A DNA stretch of 64,000 bases from Bacteroidota bacterium (GTDB taxonomy: Bacteria; Bacteroidota; Bacteroidia; Bacteroidales; Prolixibacteraceae): NCBI GenBank assembly GCA_030698405.1, contig JAUYMU010000059.1, forward strand, positions 1 through 64,000, in the 5' to 3' direction. Below are positions 1 to 9,272 of the stretch, in pieces. The first letter of the stretch is position 1, and each line of letters starts with the position of its first letter. The notes beneath the pieces are model-generated. The model did not search any database. It saw only the letters and a program-made list of their open reading frames with translations, and was not told the origin of the DNA. Both the position numbers and the translations under genes were made by a program.

Positions 1-277
1 AACCAAATGAACGCAAGAAAAAAAAGAATGGAACGCTGATAACACGGATTTTCAAACGCAGATTGCCGCAGATTTTTTTTATCAGTTTAAATCCGCGTTG
101 CGCAGCATCAGCGTTATCTGCGTGCCAATTGTATCTTTACAATATAAAAACCAAATGAACGCAAGAAAAAAAAGAATGGAACGCTGATAACACGGATTTT
201 CAAACGCAGATAAAATGATTAAAAAAAATCAGCGATCATCAGCGTTGCGCAGCATCCGCGTCATCCGCGTTCCAACT
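1..277. repeat. Tandem repeat upstream of the methylase gene
   Basis: The first 63 bases recur exactly at 149-211. The tails are diverged but still related: the 15-base string GCGTTGCGCAGCATC is at 95-109 and again at 242-256. The window therefore opens with two units of about 148 and 129 bases. Each unit has GCTGATAACACGG on one side and TCAGCGTTATCTG-like sequence on the other, so each can fold on itself. I see no gene in 1-299. Repeats rich in ATCCGCGT are common between genes in Bacteroidota. A role here is unknown. Confidence 0.85.
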
Positions 278-299
278 ATTTAAACCATAAAACAAAACA

Positions 300-1925
300 A
301 TGACCATACAAGATCAAAAACAATTAGGCACAACCCTTTGGGGCATAGCCGACCAACTACGCGGTTCGATGAATGCCGACGACTTTCGCGATTATATGTT
401 GTCGTTTCTCTTTTTGCGTTATTTATCGGATAACTACGAAACTGCCGCCAGGAAAGAACTGGGTCCCGACTACCCGAAAGTGAATAACGACGATAAACGC
501 ACCCCGTTATCAATCTGGTATAAAGCCAATGCGGTTGATGTGGATGAATTTGAAAAGCAAATGCGCCGCAAAGTGCACTATGTAATAGAACCAGGCCATT
601 TGTGGAGCAGTATTGCCGAGTTGGCACGTACCCAAAATGGTGAGTTATTGCATACCCTGCAAAATGGCTTTAAGTATATCGAAAACCAATCCTTTGAAAG
701 CGCTTTTCTGGGCTTGTTCTCCGAAATCAACCTCGATTCGGAAAAGTTGGGTAAAAACTATACCGAGCGCAACGCCAAACTCTGCACCATTATCGCGAAA
801 ATAGCAGAAGGTATTGCCCAATTTTCCACCAACATCGATGTATTGGGCGATGCGTACGAATACCTGATCGGCCAGTTTGCAGCAGGTTCAGGAAAAAAAG
901 CCGGTGAGTTTTACACGCCACAGCAGTTGTCAACCATTCTTTCTGCAATTGTTACACTCGACAGCCAGGACCCAAGTGCAGGTAAAAAGATAAAGATCAA
1001 TAAGTTGCTCGATTTTGCCTGTGGTTCCGGTTCGCTCCTGTTGAATGTGCGCAAACAATTGGGCGCCCATGGTATCGGCAAAATTTACGGACAGGAATCA
1101 AATATCACTACTTACAACCTGGCCCGTATGAACATGCTGCTGCATGGCGTGAAAGATTCTGAATTTGAAATTCACCACGGCGATTCGTTGCTCAACGACT
1201 GGACTATCCTGAACGAGATGAATCCCGCCAGGAAGATGGAATTCGATGCGGTGGTGGCCAATCCTCCGTTCAGCTATCGCTGGGATCCTACCGAAGCCCT
1301 GGGTCAGGACTTCCGTTTTAAAAGCTACGGTTTGGCGCCTAAATCAGCAGCCGACTTTGCTTTTTTGCTTCACGGCTTTCATTTCCTGGGCAAAGAAGGA
1401 ACGATGGCGATTATTCTTCCTCACGGGGTTTTGTTCCGGGGCGGAGCCGAGGAGCGTATTCGCACCAAACTATTGAAAGACGGCAACATTGATACGGTGA
1501 TCGGTTTGCCAGCCAATCTGTTTTTCTCAACCGGCATCCCCGTTTGTATACTGGTGCTGAAAAAATGTAAAAAATTCGATGATGTGTTGTTTATTAACGC
1601 CAGCGAACACTTCGAAAAAGGCAAACGGCAAAACCGGTTACGCGATGGAGAAGACGGAGAACCGAATGATATCCGGAAAATTGTTGAGACCTACCAGTTC
1701 CGGAAACAAGACGATCCACGCTATTCCCGTCGCGTGTCGATGGAAGAAATAGAGAAAAACGATTTCAACCTGAATATTTCCCGCTATGTGAGTACAGCTA
1801 TTTCCGCTGAAATAATCGACCTGAAGGCGGTAAATGATGAGTTGATTAAAATCGAAGCCAAAGCCAAAGCAGCAGCAGATAAACACAATCAGTTTTTGAA
1901 AGAGTTGGGGTTGCAATCCATTTAA
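300..1925 (+). CDS. hsdM: Type I restriction-modification DNA methylase subunit (HsdM-like)
   Basis: This is a 541-residue N6-adenine DNA methyltransferase subunit. The N-terminal helical HsdM domain covers roughly residues 1-135. GEFYTP near residue 202 precedes the SAM-binding motif I DFACGSGS near residue 238, and the catalytic NPPF motif is near residue 321. The length and the helical C-terminus match an intact HsdM. HsdM normally needs HsdS for target recognition, but the next gene downstream is a convergent glycoside hydrolase, so there is no hsdS on that side. hsdS and hsdR may lie upstream of the window. The ATG at 300 fits the start of the HsdM domain. Family assignment is firm; whether the system is complete cannot be decided here. 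Confidence 0.93.
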   Translation: MTIQDQKQLGTTLWGIADQLRGSMNADDFRDYMLSFLFLRYLSDNYETAARKELGPDYPKVNNDDKRTPLSIWYKANAVDVDEFEKQMRRKVHYVIEPGHLWSSIAELARTQNGELLHTLQNGFKYIENQSFESAFLGLFSEINLDSEKLGKNYTERNAKLCTIIAKIAEGIAQFSTNIDVLGDAYEYLIGQFAAGSGKKAGEFYTPQQLSTILSAIVTLDSQDPSAGKKIKINKLLDFACGSGSLLLNVRKQLGAHGIGKIYGQESNITTYNLARMNMLLHGVKDSEFEIHHGDSLLNDWTILNEMNPARKMEFDAVVANPPFSYRWDPTEALGQDFRFKSYGLAPKSAADFAFLLHGFHFLGKEGTMAIILPHGVLFRGGAEERIRTKLLKDGNIDTVIGLPANLFFSTGIPVCILVLKKCKKFDDVLFINASEHFEKGKRQNRLRDGEDGEPNDIRKIVETYQFRKQDDPRYSRRVSMEEIEKNDFNLNISRYVSTAISAEIIDLKAVNDELIKIEAKAKAAADKHNQFLKELGLQSI

Positions 1926-1935
1926 GGAATAGGAA

Positions 1936-3936
1936 CTATTTGTTCCACAAATTCGGAATTCCGCCATGTCCGCGGGCTTTTACAGGCGCCTGTTCAACCG
2001 GTTTTAATTTTTCCTGATGAATGTCGAACAAGCGTTTAGCAGTTTCCATCATTGCTTCCACCTGATGCTGGTATGGTCGGTCGGTCACATCAACCAAACC
2101 GCAGTTGTAGTTTTCGCCATCGCGCCGGCCTGTTAAATCCTGGTCACACCACTGAAAATAAGCTGTTCCAATCAGTCCCGGATGCTGATATGCCCGTTCG
2201 GTGTAGTAACGATAGGCAACGCCTCTTTCTTCCTGCGAATTAACCTGCCACAGCGATTGCGCCATTCCGCGGTCAACCGTTCCGAAGTGGTATTCGCCGA
2301 TAATCATGGGCAAACCGGTCATTTCCATTGCACGATCCATCATTTCCTTTTTCGGGTAAAGATCGTAGCAGTTGAAACTGAACACATCGAAAACATCTTT
2401 GCATATTTCCAGAACTTCGCGGTCGATGTGCATCACATTTCCGAAACGGATACCCAGGTTGAGGTGGTTGGGGTCGTATTTTGTGATGGCATTGTCAACC
2501 GTTTCGAGGAAGATGCGGAAAGTATTAAATATGAACTGCTTCCGGTTTTCAGGAGTATCGCCTTTGGCCAGCCAGTTTTTCAATTCGGTTTTAATGGGTT
2601 TATCGTCACCTTCCAAAATCATATCGCAAAGCCTTAGTTCCTGTTCGAGCCACGATGGTTCGTTGCCGGTGAAATAGCCAATCAGCCAGGGATTATCCTT
2701 GTATTGCTCAACCGACGCTTTGCAAGCTGCATCAACTTTCGAGGCAAAATCACCGGTATAAACATCCGGCAATCCCATCAGTCCGCCCTCAATTCCCACT
2801 CCCCGCAACTGAAACATAAATGCTTTGCGGTTCATGTTCATCACTTCGGGGCTCGACCAGTTGGCAATCGTATTCAGTCCCCATTTGTCCATCCGTTTGA
2901 TAATCATATCGCGCGATTTTTCAGGGTAATCATCGCCATATCTGCGGAAAAGGTTCCAGGTACCGAACGAAGACCCGCCTCTTCTTTCCTGATTTTGACT
3001 GATGTTTTCAGGAGGCAATTCCTTGTAAAAACCATTCCGTTTATCCAGATCGCGAATGTTTCCGCCTCCGCCGGGACTAACACAATCGACGCCATGCGAC
3101 AGGAACAAATATCCTTCAGGATCGACAAACCACCAGCGACCGTCAATTTTTTCGGTGTGAAAAAATCCGGTGGCTTTGGTTTTTGCCTGAAGATAACCAC
3201 CGTATCTGGAATAGTTGTAGAGATTTACGGAAACAGTTCTGTTGATGAGTTCACCAGTAGAAACGTTCCGAATCTTGTGGCTTTTTGTTGTTACCGCGTC
3301 CTTCTCTTCGACTTCCCATTCTTTTTTTAGCTGATCGATCGAATGAACTTTGCCTTCCCATTCGCCAAGGTTCCATTGGCCAAATTCGTCAACAACAGGT
3401 TTTTCACCCAGATATTGATCGCCGGGATCTTCCACCGAAAGTGAGATGGAGCGAAGTTCCAAAGTTGGGTTGTTAATGGGCGCATTCATTCGGATACCAA
3501 TGCTGTCGATGCCACGAAGCGGCCCACGATTCCCGCCCAGATTGATCCATCCTGTGTATCGGGGCTGGTTGTATGTTGCAGCCAGATCGAGCGCGGCATC
3601 GGGCAGGCGACGGTAGAATTTCAGCGGGATGGCCAGTTTGTTCCAGCCATTGGCAGTGTAGCTCATTACACGCAATTCGTTGTATCCGGTTTCAGTGGTG
3701 AAACCCACGTGGAATCGCTGCGGGGTCGTGATTTTAAATTCGAGAACCACAAAATTAAAATCGTCCCAATTGGCAGGCAGTCCGGGAGAAATATCCCGGA
3801 TGGCAAATTTTTGTCCGGAAACTTCTTTGCTGCTGTCGAACTGGATTTTGACGGTTTTTTGGGCTTGAGATGTAATTGAGATTGCAAAAAGTAATACTGA
3901 AAGCACAAGCAGGTTTTTGAGGAGGGTTGTTTTCAT
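1936..3936 (-). CDS. Exported clan GH-A glycoside hydrolase, GH50/agarase-like
   Basis: This exported protein of about 666 residues has an N-terminal beta-sandwich (about 25-210) and a TIM-barrel hydrolase domain (about 225-640). The barrel begins with WWFVDPEGYLFLSHGVD, a pattern I associate with GH50 and agarase-like enzymes. GYFTGNEPSW puts the probable acid/base at about E425, and MIIGEY puts the probable nucleophile at about E546. The start at 3936 is chosen because MKTTLLKNLLVLSV begins a clean signal peptide; the upstream ATG at 4014 would add 26 unrelated residues. It is the last gene of the minus-strand xylan run, 305 bases after the GH43, so it may have its own promoter. The substrate is uncertain: a beta-linked galactan or xylan side chain is possible. 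The exact GH family is a moderate-confidence call. Confidence 0.7.
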   Translation of the reverse strand: MKTTLLKNLLVLSVLLFAISITSQAQKTVKIQFDSSKEVSGQKFAIRDISPGLPANWDDFNFVVLEFKITTPQRFHVGFTTETGYNELRVMSYTANGWNKLAIPLKFYRRLPDAALDLAATYNQPRYTGWINLGGNRGPLRGIDSIGIRMNAPINNPTLELRSISLSVEDPGDQYLGEKPVVDEFGQWNLGEWEGKVHSIDQLKKEWEVEEKDAVTTKSHKIRNVSTGELINRTVSVNLYNYSRYGGYLQAKTKATGFFHTEKIDGRWWFVDPEGYLFLSHGVDCVSPGGGGNIRDLDKRNGFYKELPPENISQNQERRGGSSFGTWNLFRRYGDDYPEKSRDMIIKRMDKWGLNTIANWSSPEVMNMNRKAFMFQLRGVGIEGGLMGLPDVYTGDFASKVDAACKASVEQYKDNPWLIGYFTGNEPSWLEQELRLCDMILEGDDKPIKTELKNWLAKGDTPENRKQFIFNTFRIFLETVDNAITKYDPNHLNLGIRFGNVMHIDREVLEICKDVFDVFSFNCYDLYPKKEMMDRAMEMTGLPMIIGEYHFGTVDRGMAQSLWQVNSQEERGVAYRYYTERAYQHPGLIGTAYFQWCDQDLTGRRDGENYNCGLVDVTDRPYQHQVEAMMETAKRLFDIHQEKLKPVEQAPVKARGHGGIPNLWNK

Positions 3937-4070
3937 TGTTTTAGCTGTTAAGGTTCGGGTAAATTTAGCTGAAAGCAATGAAAATAAACAAAAAAAGCTG
4001 TTTAAATTTCCCATAGGGAAAAAATATGGGTAGAAAAATTGAATTTATATTTGATAGCGGGTGTCATAAA

Positions 4071-4157
4071 ACTCAGTGGTTCTCTGTGTCTACTCAGTGG
4101 TTCTCTGTGTAATTAATTGTATCACAGAGTTTCACTAAGTAGGCACAGAGTTTCACT
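4071..4157. repeat. Cluster of short direct and inverted repeats between glycosidase genes
   Basis: Two 19-base copies of ACTCAGTGGTTCTCTGTGT lie at 4071-4089 and 4092-4110. They are followed by two copies of CACAGAGTTTCACT at 4123-4136 and 4144-4157, which are imperfect reverse complements of the first pair. The cluster can therefore form a long imperfect hairpin in the 305-base gap 3937-4241. I see no coding sequence in the gap. The hairpin could reduce readthrough into the GH50-like gene. It may also be a degenerate dispersed repeat of the kind found between genes in Bacteroidota. Confidence 0.75.
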
Positions 4158-4241
4158 GAGAGAAAAAATCCAGTTTATTAACTTCTTAAACAAACCAATT
4201 AACAGATAAATCAAATAATATCCGTGTGAACTAATATTCAG

Positions 4242-5213
4242 TTATTTCCCCTCCCCGTCAATGGTCTGGATAGTTCCGTCGGCATTGTATTCCAATTCGA
4301 TTACCTTTAAACTACGCAACCATGTTCTTCCTCCTGAAGGAACACTGTCGTGATGAAACAAGTACCATTTCCCCTTGAACTCCGCAATGGCGTGATGGGT
4401 CGTCCATCCGACTACCGGAGTCAGAATCACGCCCTGAAAGGTAAAAGGTCCGTAAGGATTATCGCCGGTAGCGTAACACAACAAATGCGTATCGCCTGTT
4501 GAATAAGAGAAATAATACTTGCCCTTGTACAGGTGCATCCAAGAGGCTTCAAAGAAACGGTTTTGCTGTCCGGCTTTCATCGGAGTTCCATCCAAATTCA
4601 GGATCGTAACAGGGCGGGGTTCTTCAGCAAAACCAAGCATGTCGTCCGACAAGCGAACCACTCTTGACGGCAATGCCAATTCATCTCCTGAAGGCAAATA
4701 AGCACATTCTAGCGCCTTATTGTCCTTGTACCGTTGCAGTTGGCCTCCCCACAAACCGCCAAAATACATGTATTGAGTTCCATCAGTGTCTTCAAATATT
4801 GCAGGGTCGATGCTGTAACTTCCCCTGATCGGATCGGGCTGAGGAATGAACGGGCCTGCCGGACTGTCGGAAATAGCAACTCCCAGACGGAAAATATCGG
4901 TTTTGTCCTTCAGCGGATAATACATGTAGTATTTAACGTTCCTGAATGCTACGTCACAATCCCATAACTGACGTCCGGCCCAGGCGATATCACTTACTTT
5001 AAGCACAACACCGTGGTCTGTCAATGGCTCGTTTTCAATGTCTGAAGTTGAGAAAACATGGTAATCATTCATGTCAAAATGATCGCCGTTGTCATTTTCA
5101 GGAATACCTGATTCTCGGTCGTGAGAAGGATAAATGTATAATTTACCTTCGAAGACATGTACAGCCGGATCGGCCATAAAGTCATTTTCAACTAAATATC
5201 GTGGTTGTTTCAT
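4242..5213 (-). CDS. Cytoplasmic GH43 glycosidase (xylosidase/arabinofuranosidase)
   Basis: This 323-residue five-bladed propeller has the expected GH43 catalytic residues: D15 in ADPAVHVF (base), D136 in SIDPAIFED (pKa modulator) and E222 in FFEASWMH (acid). There is no signal peptide, so it should act in the cytoplasm on short xylo-oligosaccharides, removing xylose or arabinose. The conserved YIYPSHD stretch near residues 26-32 is typical of the single-domain GH43 enzymes of Bacteroidota xylan loci. It lies 82 bases after the GH10 gene and two genes after a GPH symporter. This GH43, GH10, symporter order is a known core of Bacteroides and Prevotella xylan clusters. I cannot separate xylosidase from arabinofuranosidase activity from sequence alone. 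Confidence 0.9.
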   Translation of the reverse strand: MKQPRYLVENDFMADPAVHVFEGKLYIYPSHDRESGIPENDNGDHFDMNDYHVFSTSDIENEPLTDHGVVLKVSDIAWAGRQLWDCDVAFRNVKYYMYYPLKDKTDIFRLGVAISDSPAGPFIPQPDPIRGSYSIDPAIFEDTDGTQYMYFGGLWGGQLQRYKDNKALECAYLPSGDELALPSRVVRLSDDMLGFAEEPRPVTILNLDGTPMKAGQQNRFFEASWMHLYKGKYYFSYSTGDTHLLCYATGDNPYGPFTFQGVILTPVVGWTTHHAIAEFKGKWYLFHHDSVPSGGRTWLRSLKVIELEYNADGTIQTIDGEGK

Positions 5214-5295
5214 ATGGTTATTATTTACTATTTAACGATTTACCATTGACTATTTCTTCGCTGAAATTGTAAATTGTAAATGGTACAATCGTCAA

Positions 5296-6408
5296 TTATT
5301 TATATTTTTCTGCAAGTTTAATCATCTCAGCTACCACTGGCTTAGGTTGGTTGTTGCGGTCGAAAAGCACAGGATAATCCTTTCTTCCACGGATCGGGAA
5401 ATTATTCAGCCATGTTGTGTTATCAGTCAAGCCCCAAACCGTTACGCGATCAACTACATCATTGTATTTCAGGAAAAGTCCGAACATATCGAGCACGCGT
5501 TTATTCCAATGCTGCTGAACAGAGTCGGGAATTGCATCACGATACGGGTCCATCTCTTTTGAATACTTGAAACCGGTAGAAATGTTTGCCCCATCATACG
5601 GACTTGGAAGGATAGATATATCCCATTCGGTAATCAGGATTTTTACACCGGCAGCTTTAAGTTTTTTGAAACTGGCTTCTGTGTTCTCAAGTGTAGGCGA
5701 ATTCATGTGCATGTGCGCCTGCGAACCAACGGCATCAATTCTGCATCCTGCATCCTTGAGTTCCTTCACCAGTTCTACTATCGCATCGCATTTGGCTGCT
5801 TTTTCCACATTGTAATCGTTGTAGTACAACTCTGCATTCGGATCGGCTTCGTGGGCAAACTGGAACGCATATTTGATAAAATCCTTGCCCAATATCTGGT
5901 AGAATTTGCTGTTACGATATTTGCCGTTGTCTTCAAAGGCTTCGTTAACAACATCCCAACCTGTTACGCGGCCTTTGTAGCGGCCAACAACTGTTGAAAT
6001 GTGCTGACGCATTCGTTCTTTCAGCACTTCAGGCGAAACATCTTTCCCGTCAGCATCTATAAAGAACCATCGGCCAATTTGAGAATGCCAGATCAGAACG
6101 TGACCCGTTACCACCTGTTTGTTTTTTTCTCCAAAAGCAACCAGTTTATCGGCATCATCCCAATTGTACTTGTTTTCTTCCGGATGGATTGGTTGCGGTT
6201 TCATACAGTTTTCGGCAACAATTGTAGTGAATTCTTTTGCAATCAGTTCCGTTTCGTTAGGGTTTGCACCATTAACTTGTCGCGTATTGACAGCAACGCC
6301 GAATAGAAATTTACCCTTGGTTGCCTCTCCCAATGTTTTCTGAGCCATTGTTTGAACGGATGCCAGTAAAACCAGGGCGGTAATTGTGGAAATAAATTTA
6401 ATTTTCAT
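5296..6408 (-). CDS. Secreted GH10 endo-1,4-beta-xylanase
   Basis: A signal peptide (about 1-22, ending TMAQ) precedes a complete GH10 barrel of normal length (370 residues in all). NCMKP at 68-72, GHVLIWHSQ near 102-110, acid/base E156 in WDVVNEAF and nucleophile E261 in ITEWD are all present, as is the late WGLTD motif. It hydrolyses internal beta-1,4 bonds in xylan or xylo-oligosaccharides, probably in the periplasm or at the outer surface; there is no lipobox or type IX tail. It is 56 bases after the symporter gene on the same strand. Unlike the GH10-like gene at 7948-9264, nothing is missing, so this should supply the active endoxylanase of the locus. Confidence 0.96.
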   Translation of the reverse strand: MKIKFISTITALVLLASVQTMAQKTLGEATKGKFLFGVAVNTRQVNGANPNETELIAKEFTTIVAENCMKPQPIHPEENKYNWDDADKLVAFGEKNKQVVTGHVLIWHSQIGRWFFIDADGKDVSPEVLKERMRQHISTVVGRYKGRVTGWDVVNEAFEDNGKYRNSKFYQILGKDFIKYAFQFAHEADPNAELYYNDYNVEKAAKCDAIVELVKELKDAGCRIDAVGSQAHMHMNSPTLENTEASFKKLKAAGVKILITEWDISILPSPYDGANISTGFKYSKEMDPYRDAIPDSVQQHWNKRVLDMFGLFLKYNDVVDRVTVWGLTDNTTWLNNFPIRGRKDYPVLFDRNNQPKPVVAEMIKLAEKYK

Positions 6409-6464
6409 AGATTCTTTATTTAGTTTATTTATTACACTTTATCATTTGATTTATATTATACATT

Positions 6465-7919
6465 TCATTTCCTGCGTAATTTCAAATCTTCTTCTATTTT
6501 CACTTCCATTTTCTTGTCAATTGCATAGAAGAAAAGCAGGCCAACACCAATCAGGAAAGGAATTGACGGATAGATGCTCACAAGTAATCTTGCTCCATCG
6601 GAAACAGAACCTGGTTGAATAATTTCCTGACCTGCAACTGAACTTTCTAACGCGATGTATCCGTATAAACCCAAAATCCAGGTTACCAATGCACCTCCGA
6701 TCGAAAGCCCTGCTTTCAGGCCGACCATCATCGCAGAAAAGATGATGGCAGTTGCCCTATGATTTGTTTTCCATTCTGAATAATCGGCAACATCGGCAAT
6801 CATGGCCCAAAGTACTGGAATGGTAATGCCGTAGAAAAATCCATGCAGAATTTGCGAACCGAACATTAACGCAACACTTTCAGGTTTGAAAAAGACAAAA
6901 ATCAGGATGAAAATGGTGGCAACGAGTAGTCCGTATTTATAAACATCCCGTTTCCCATATTTATCAGCAAGCTTTTTCGACAACGAAATTCCGACAATCA
7001 TGAAGATGATACCTCCTGCGTTGAACAACCCAAAACCGGCTGCTGCAGGGTCTGATCCAAAGAAATTGATGCCTAAATCGGACAATGTGGAGATAACCGG
7101 ACTGATAAAATTGGCCAGTGCAACTTCATCTACGTAATTATTAAAATAATACACATACGAACCACCTTTCATTGCAAGCGTGATGAACACCAAAATGGTT
7201 AAGCTGAGCATGATTAACCAGGGTTTATTCTTCATAAGATCCGAAAGGTCATCTTTTATGGATGATTTTTGTTCCAAACTTGGCACAATACGCTCTCTGG
7301 TGGTAAAGAAAGTTATCAGCAACATCACAGTGCCAACAATTGCCATCCATGTCATTACTGTTTCAATACCGGCAGCCTTGTCACCGCCACCTGCATAGAT
7401 AATAATCGGCAACATAAACACTTGCACAAAAAACTGGGCAAACATTACCGCCACAAAACGGTACGACGAGATACTATTCCGTTCGCCCATATCGCCGGTT
7501 ATTACACCGCTCAAAGCTGAGTAAGGCAGGTTACTTGAGGCATACAACATCAACAAAAGAGAATAAGTTACAGCGGCGTAAATTAGTTTCCCTTTGTACG
7601 AAAAATCGGGTGTTGAGAATGCAAGAAGAGCAACAACACCTAAGGGAATAGCCGTGTACAATATCCAGGGCCTGAATTTGCCCCATTTCGAATTGGTTCT
7701 GTCGGCCAATACTCCAATTATTGGATTAAACAGGAATGCGGCAGTCAAACCTACAACAAGCATTATTATTGAAGCATCGGTACTTTTAAGCCCGTAGATA
7801 TCGGTATAAAAATAAGCCAAATAGGTGATTAATGTTTGGAAAACCAGGTTTGCGGCTAAATCGCCCAAACTGTATCCAATTTTCTCGAGCACTGAAATCT
7901 TTTGTGAAGTTGTTGCCAT
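6465..7919 (-). CDS. GPH-family (MFS) xylo-oligosaccharide:cation symporter
   Basis: This 484-residue protein has about 12 predicted membrane helices and the features of the glycoside-pentoside-hexuronide symporters. These are an N-terminal KIGYSLGDLAANLVFQ segment, GVLADRTNSKWGKFRPW after helix 2, and the second-half loop KKLADKYGKRDVYKYG. It should carry xylose, xylobiose or longer xylo-oligosaccharides across the inner membrane with a cation. Its place between two GH10 genes, and upstream of a signal-less GH43, fits a final import step. The start is at MATTSQK, just before the first helix. Substrate is inferred from context. Confidence 0.92.
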   Translation of the reverse strand: MATTSQKISVLEKIGYSLGDLAANLVFQTLITYLAYFYTDIYGLKSTDASIIMLVVGLTAAFLFNPIIGVLADRTNSKWGKFRPWILYTAIPLGVVALLAFSTPDFSYKGKLIYAAVTYSLLLMLYASSNLPYSALSGVITGDMGERNSISSYRFVAVMFAQFFVQVFMLPIIIYAGGGDKAAGIETVMTWMAIVGTVMLLITFFTTRERIVPSLEQKSSIKDDLSDLMKNKPWLIMLSLTILVFITLAMKGGSYVYYFNNYVDEVALANFISPVISTLSDLGINFFGSDPAAAGFGLFNAGGIIFMIVGISLSKKLADKYGKRDVYKYGLLVATIFILIFVFFKPESVALMFGSQILHGFFYGITIPVLWAMIADVADYSEWKTNHRATAIIFSAMMVGLKAGLSIGGALVTWILGLYGYIALESSVAGQEIIQPGSVSDGARLLVSIYPSIPFLIGVGLLFFYAIDKKMEVKIEEDLKLRRK

Positions 7920-7947
7920 AAATTGATTTTAAAAAGTTTTATACTGG

Positions 7948-9264
7948 TTAATTGATTACAATTTTCTTACTAACAAACTGTTTCCCGTCAAAGAGATTCA
8001 GAATATATATTCCTTCAGGAACATTTACCTGAATATTTATGGATGACTGGTTTAAACTCCCGAAGCCGGTCACTTTTTCTCCAAGCATATTGATCAGCTC
8101 AATTCGTTTGATGCCTTCAATTCCTTTGATCGTGAAATTTCCATTATCAGCAGGATTGGGATATATCGTAATTTGATCGGTAAGCGATTTGTCGGATAAT
8201 CCGGTGGTTTGGTAATAAATGTTGATATCCATTGAACCTTTAATCCCCGATCCATCCCAGGCAGTAGCTGTAACTGTTACCTTTCCATTTGCCACGGCAG
8301 TCAACTTTCCGTTTGCATCAATCGAGGCCAGAGTTGTTGGAGCAACTGTCCAGGTAACATTTGGAATGGTTGTATTCGCAGGTAACACATTGGCCACCAT
8401 ATTAAGTGAAGCTCCTTTTGACATGATTGCAGCGCTTCCATCACTGGTGGAAATTGCAATCGATTTAGTGATTGTAAGTGTATCGTTCACATAAGCTTTC
8501 AGCCAGGTCATTGCCGGACGCTCTGTGCCGTTTAAGTTGATCAGATATGCTTTCTGGTCGTTTCGCCACAAGCCAACCCTGAAACCCCAAAAGGTGATTC
8601 CCATAACCGAGGGATGTTTCCAGAAAACCGGGAAAACCCGCTGCATTTCTTTCAGCTGGATTAGATCCGTCGCTCCGTCGATATCCATTTCTGTCAAATA
8701 TATTGGCAATCCGGTTGCTGCCAGCGCATCGAGGTTCGCTTTTAATGTCGTTGCAGATGTGCCGGCTGTTGTGAACGCATGTGCCTGTTCTCCGATGCCA
8801 TCAATTAAGTTTTCAGCCTGAAGTAGCTTGATGATTTTAATATAATTCTGGGTAGTCGAGGAACTGTTTATGACACTGTATTCATTCAAAATTAGTTTTG
8901 ATTTCGGGAAATATTTGCGGGCCATACGAAAAGATTTAATGGCAATCCACGAAGGTTGCTGGGCGCCCCAAATTAAGGTATGCGCTTTAAAAAGCATGTT
9001 GTATTTCTTTGCCAGGGCGTAGCTTGCATCCATGTCCGACCAGTTCATCACATTTCTTGTTCTTTCCACGCTTCCCCATTTTCCTCCGTTTTCGGGTGTA
9101 ACCTGATTCCAGTAGTTTTGGAAATTCAGGTTTTGCCCGCTGCTCCAGGCGCTGCCAAGGAATTTTGTATTTCCGTCAGCGATGGGTTTGATGGGTGTAG
9201 TCTGCCCAAATGAAGCAGAACTGGCAAACAGGCAGATTATTAGAAGTATTTTTTTGTATTTCAT
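7948..9264 (-). CDS. GH10-like secreted protein lacking the acid/base segment, with Ig-like domain and T9SS tail
   Basis: The signal peptide (1-20) is followed by a shortened GH10 domain, a bacterial Ig-like (Big_2-type) domain at about 258-345, and a C-terminal type IX sorting domain from TIYPNPA (about 366-438). The GH10 part runs normally to HTLIWGAQQPSWI (residue 107), then jumps directly to AIKSFRMARKYFP. Ordinary GH10 enzymes of this subtype have about 60 residues between these points, including the VVNEP motif with the acid/base Glu. The nucleophile E192 in YLTEMD remains. The protein is therefore probably inactive as a retaining xylanase, unless it acts as a binding protein. The frame is intact, so this is an in-frame deletion or an assembly artefact. 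It lies 8 bases after the upstream GH43. Confidence 0.85.
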   Translation of the reverse strand: MKYKKILLIICLFASSASFGQTTPIKPIADGNTKFLGSAWSSGQNLNFQNYWNQVTPENGGKWGSVERTRNVMNWSDMDASYALAKKYNMLFKAHTLIWGAQQPSWIAIKSFRMARKYFPKSKLILNEYSVINSSSTTQNYIKIIKLLQAENLIDGIGEQAHAFTTAGTSATTLKANLDALAATGLPIYLTEMDIDGATDLIQLKEMQRVFPVFWKHPSVMGITFWGFRVGLWRNDQKAYLINLNGTERPAMTWLKAYVNDTLTITKSIAISTSDGSAAIMSKGASLNMVANVLPANTTIPNVTWTVAPTTLASIDANGKLTAVANGKVTVTATAWDGSGIKGSMDINIYYQTTGLSDKSLTDQITIYPNPADNGNFTIKGIEGIKRIELINMLGEKVTGFGSLNQSSINIQVNVPEGIYILNLFDGKQFVSKKIVIN

Positions 9265-9272
9265 ATACTCTA

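Noticed and set aside
2182-3330. Long plus-strand reading frames opposite the GH50-like gene
   Set aside because: They mirror the codon structure of the minus-strand gene and match no family.
4071-4157. Short repeats as a CRISPR array
   Set aside because: Only two copies of each, almost no spacer between them, and the second pair is inverted.
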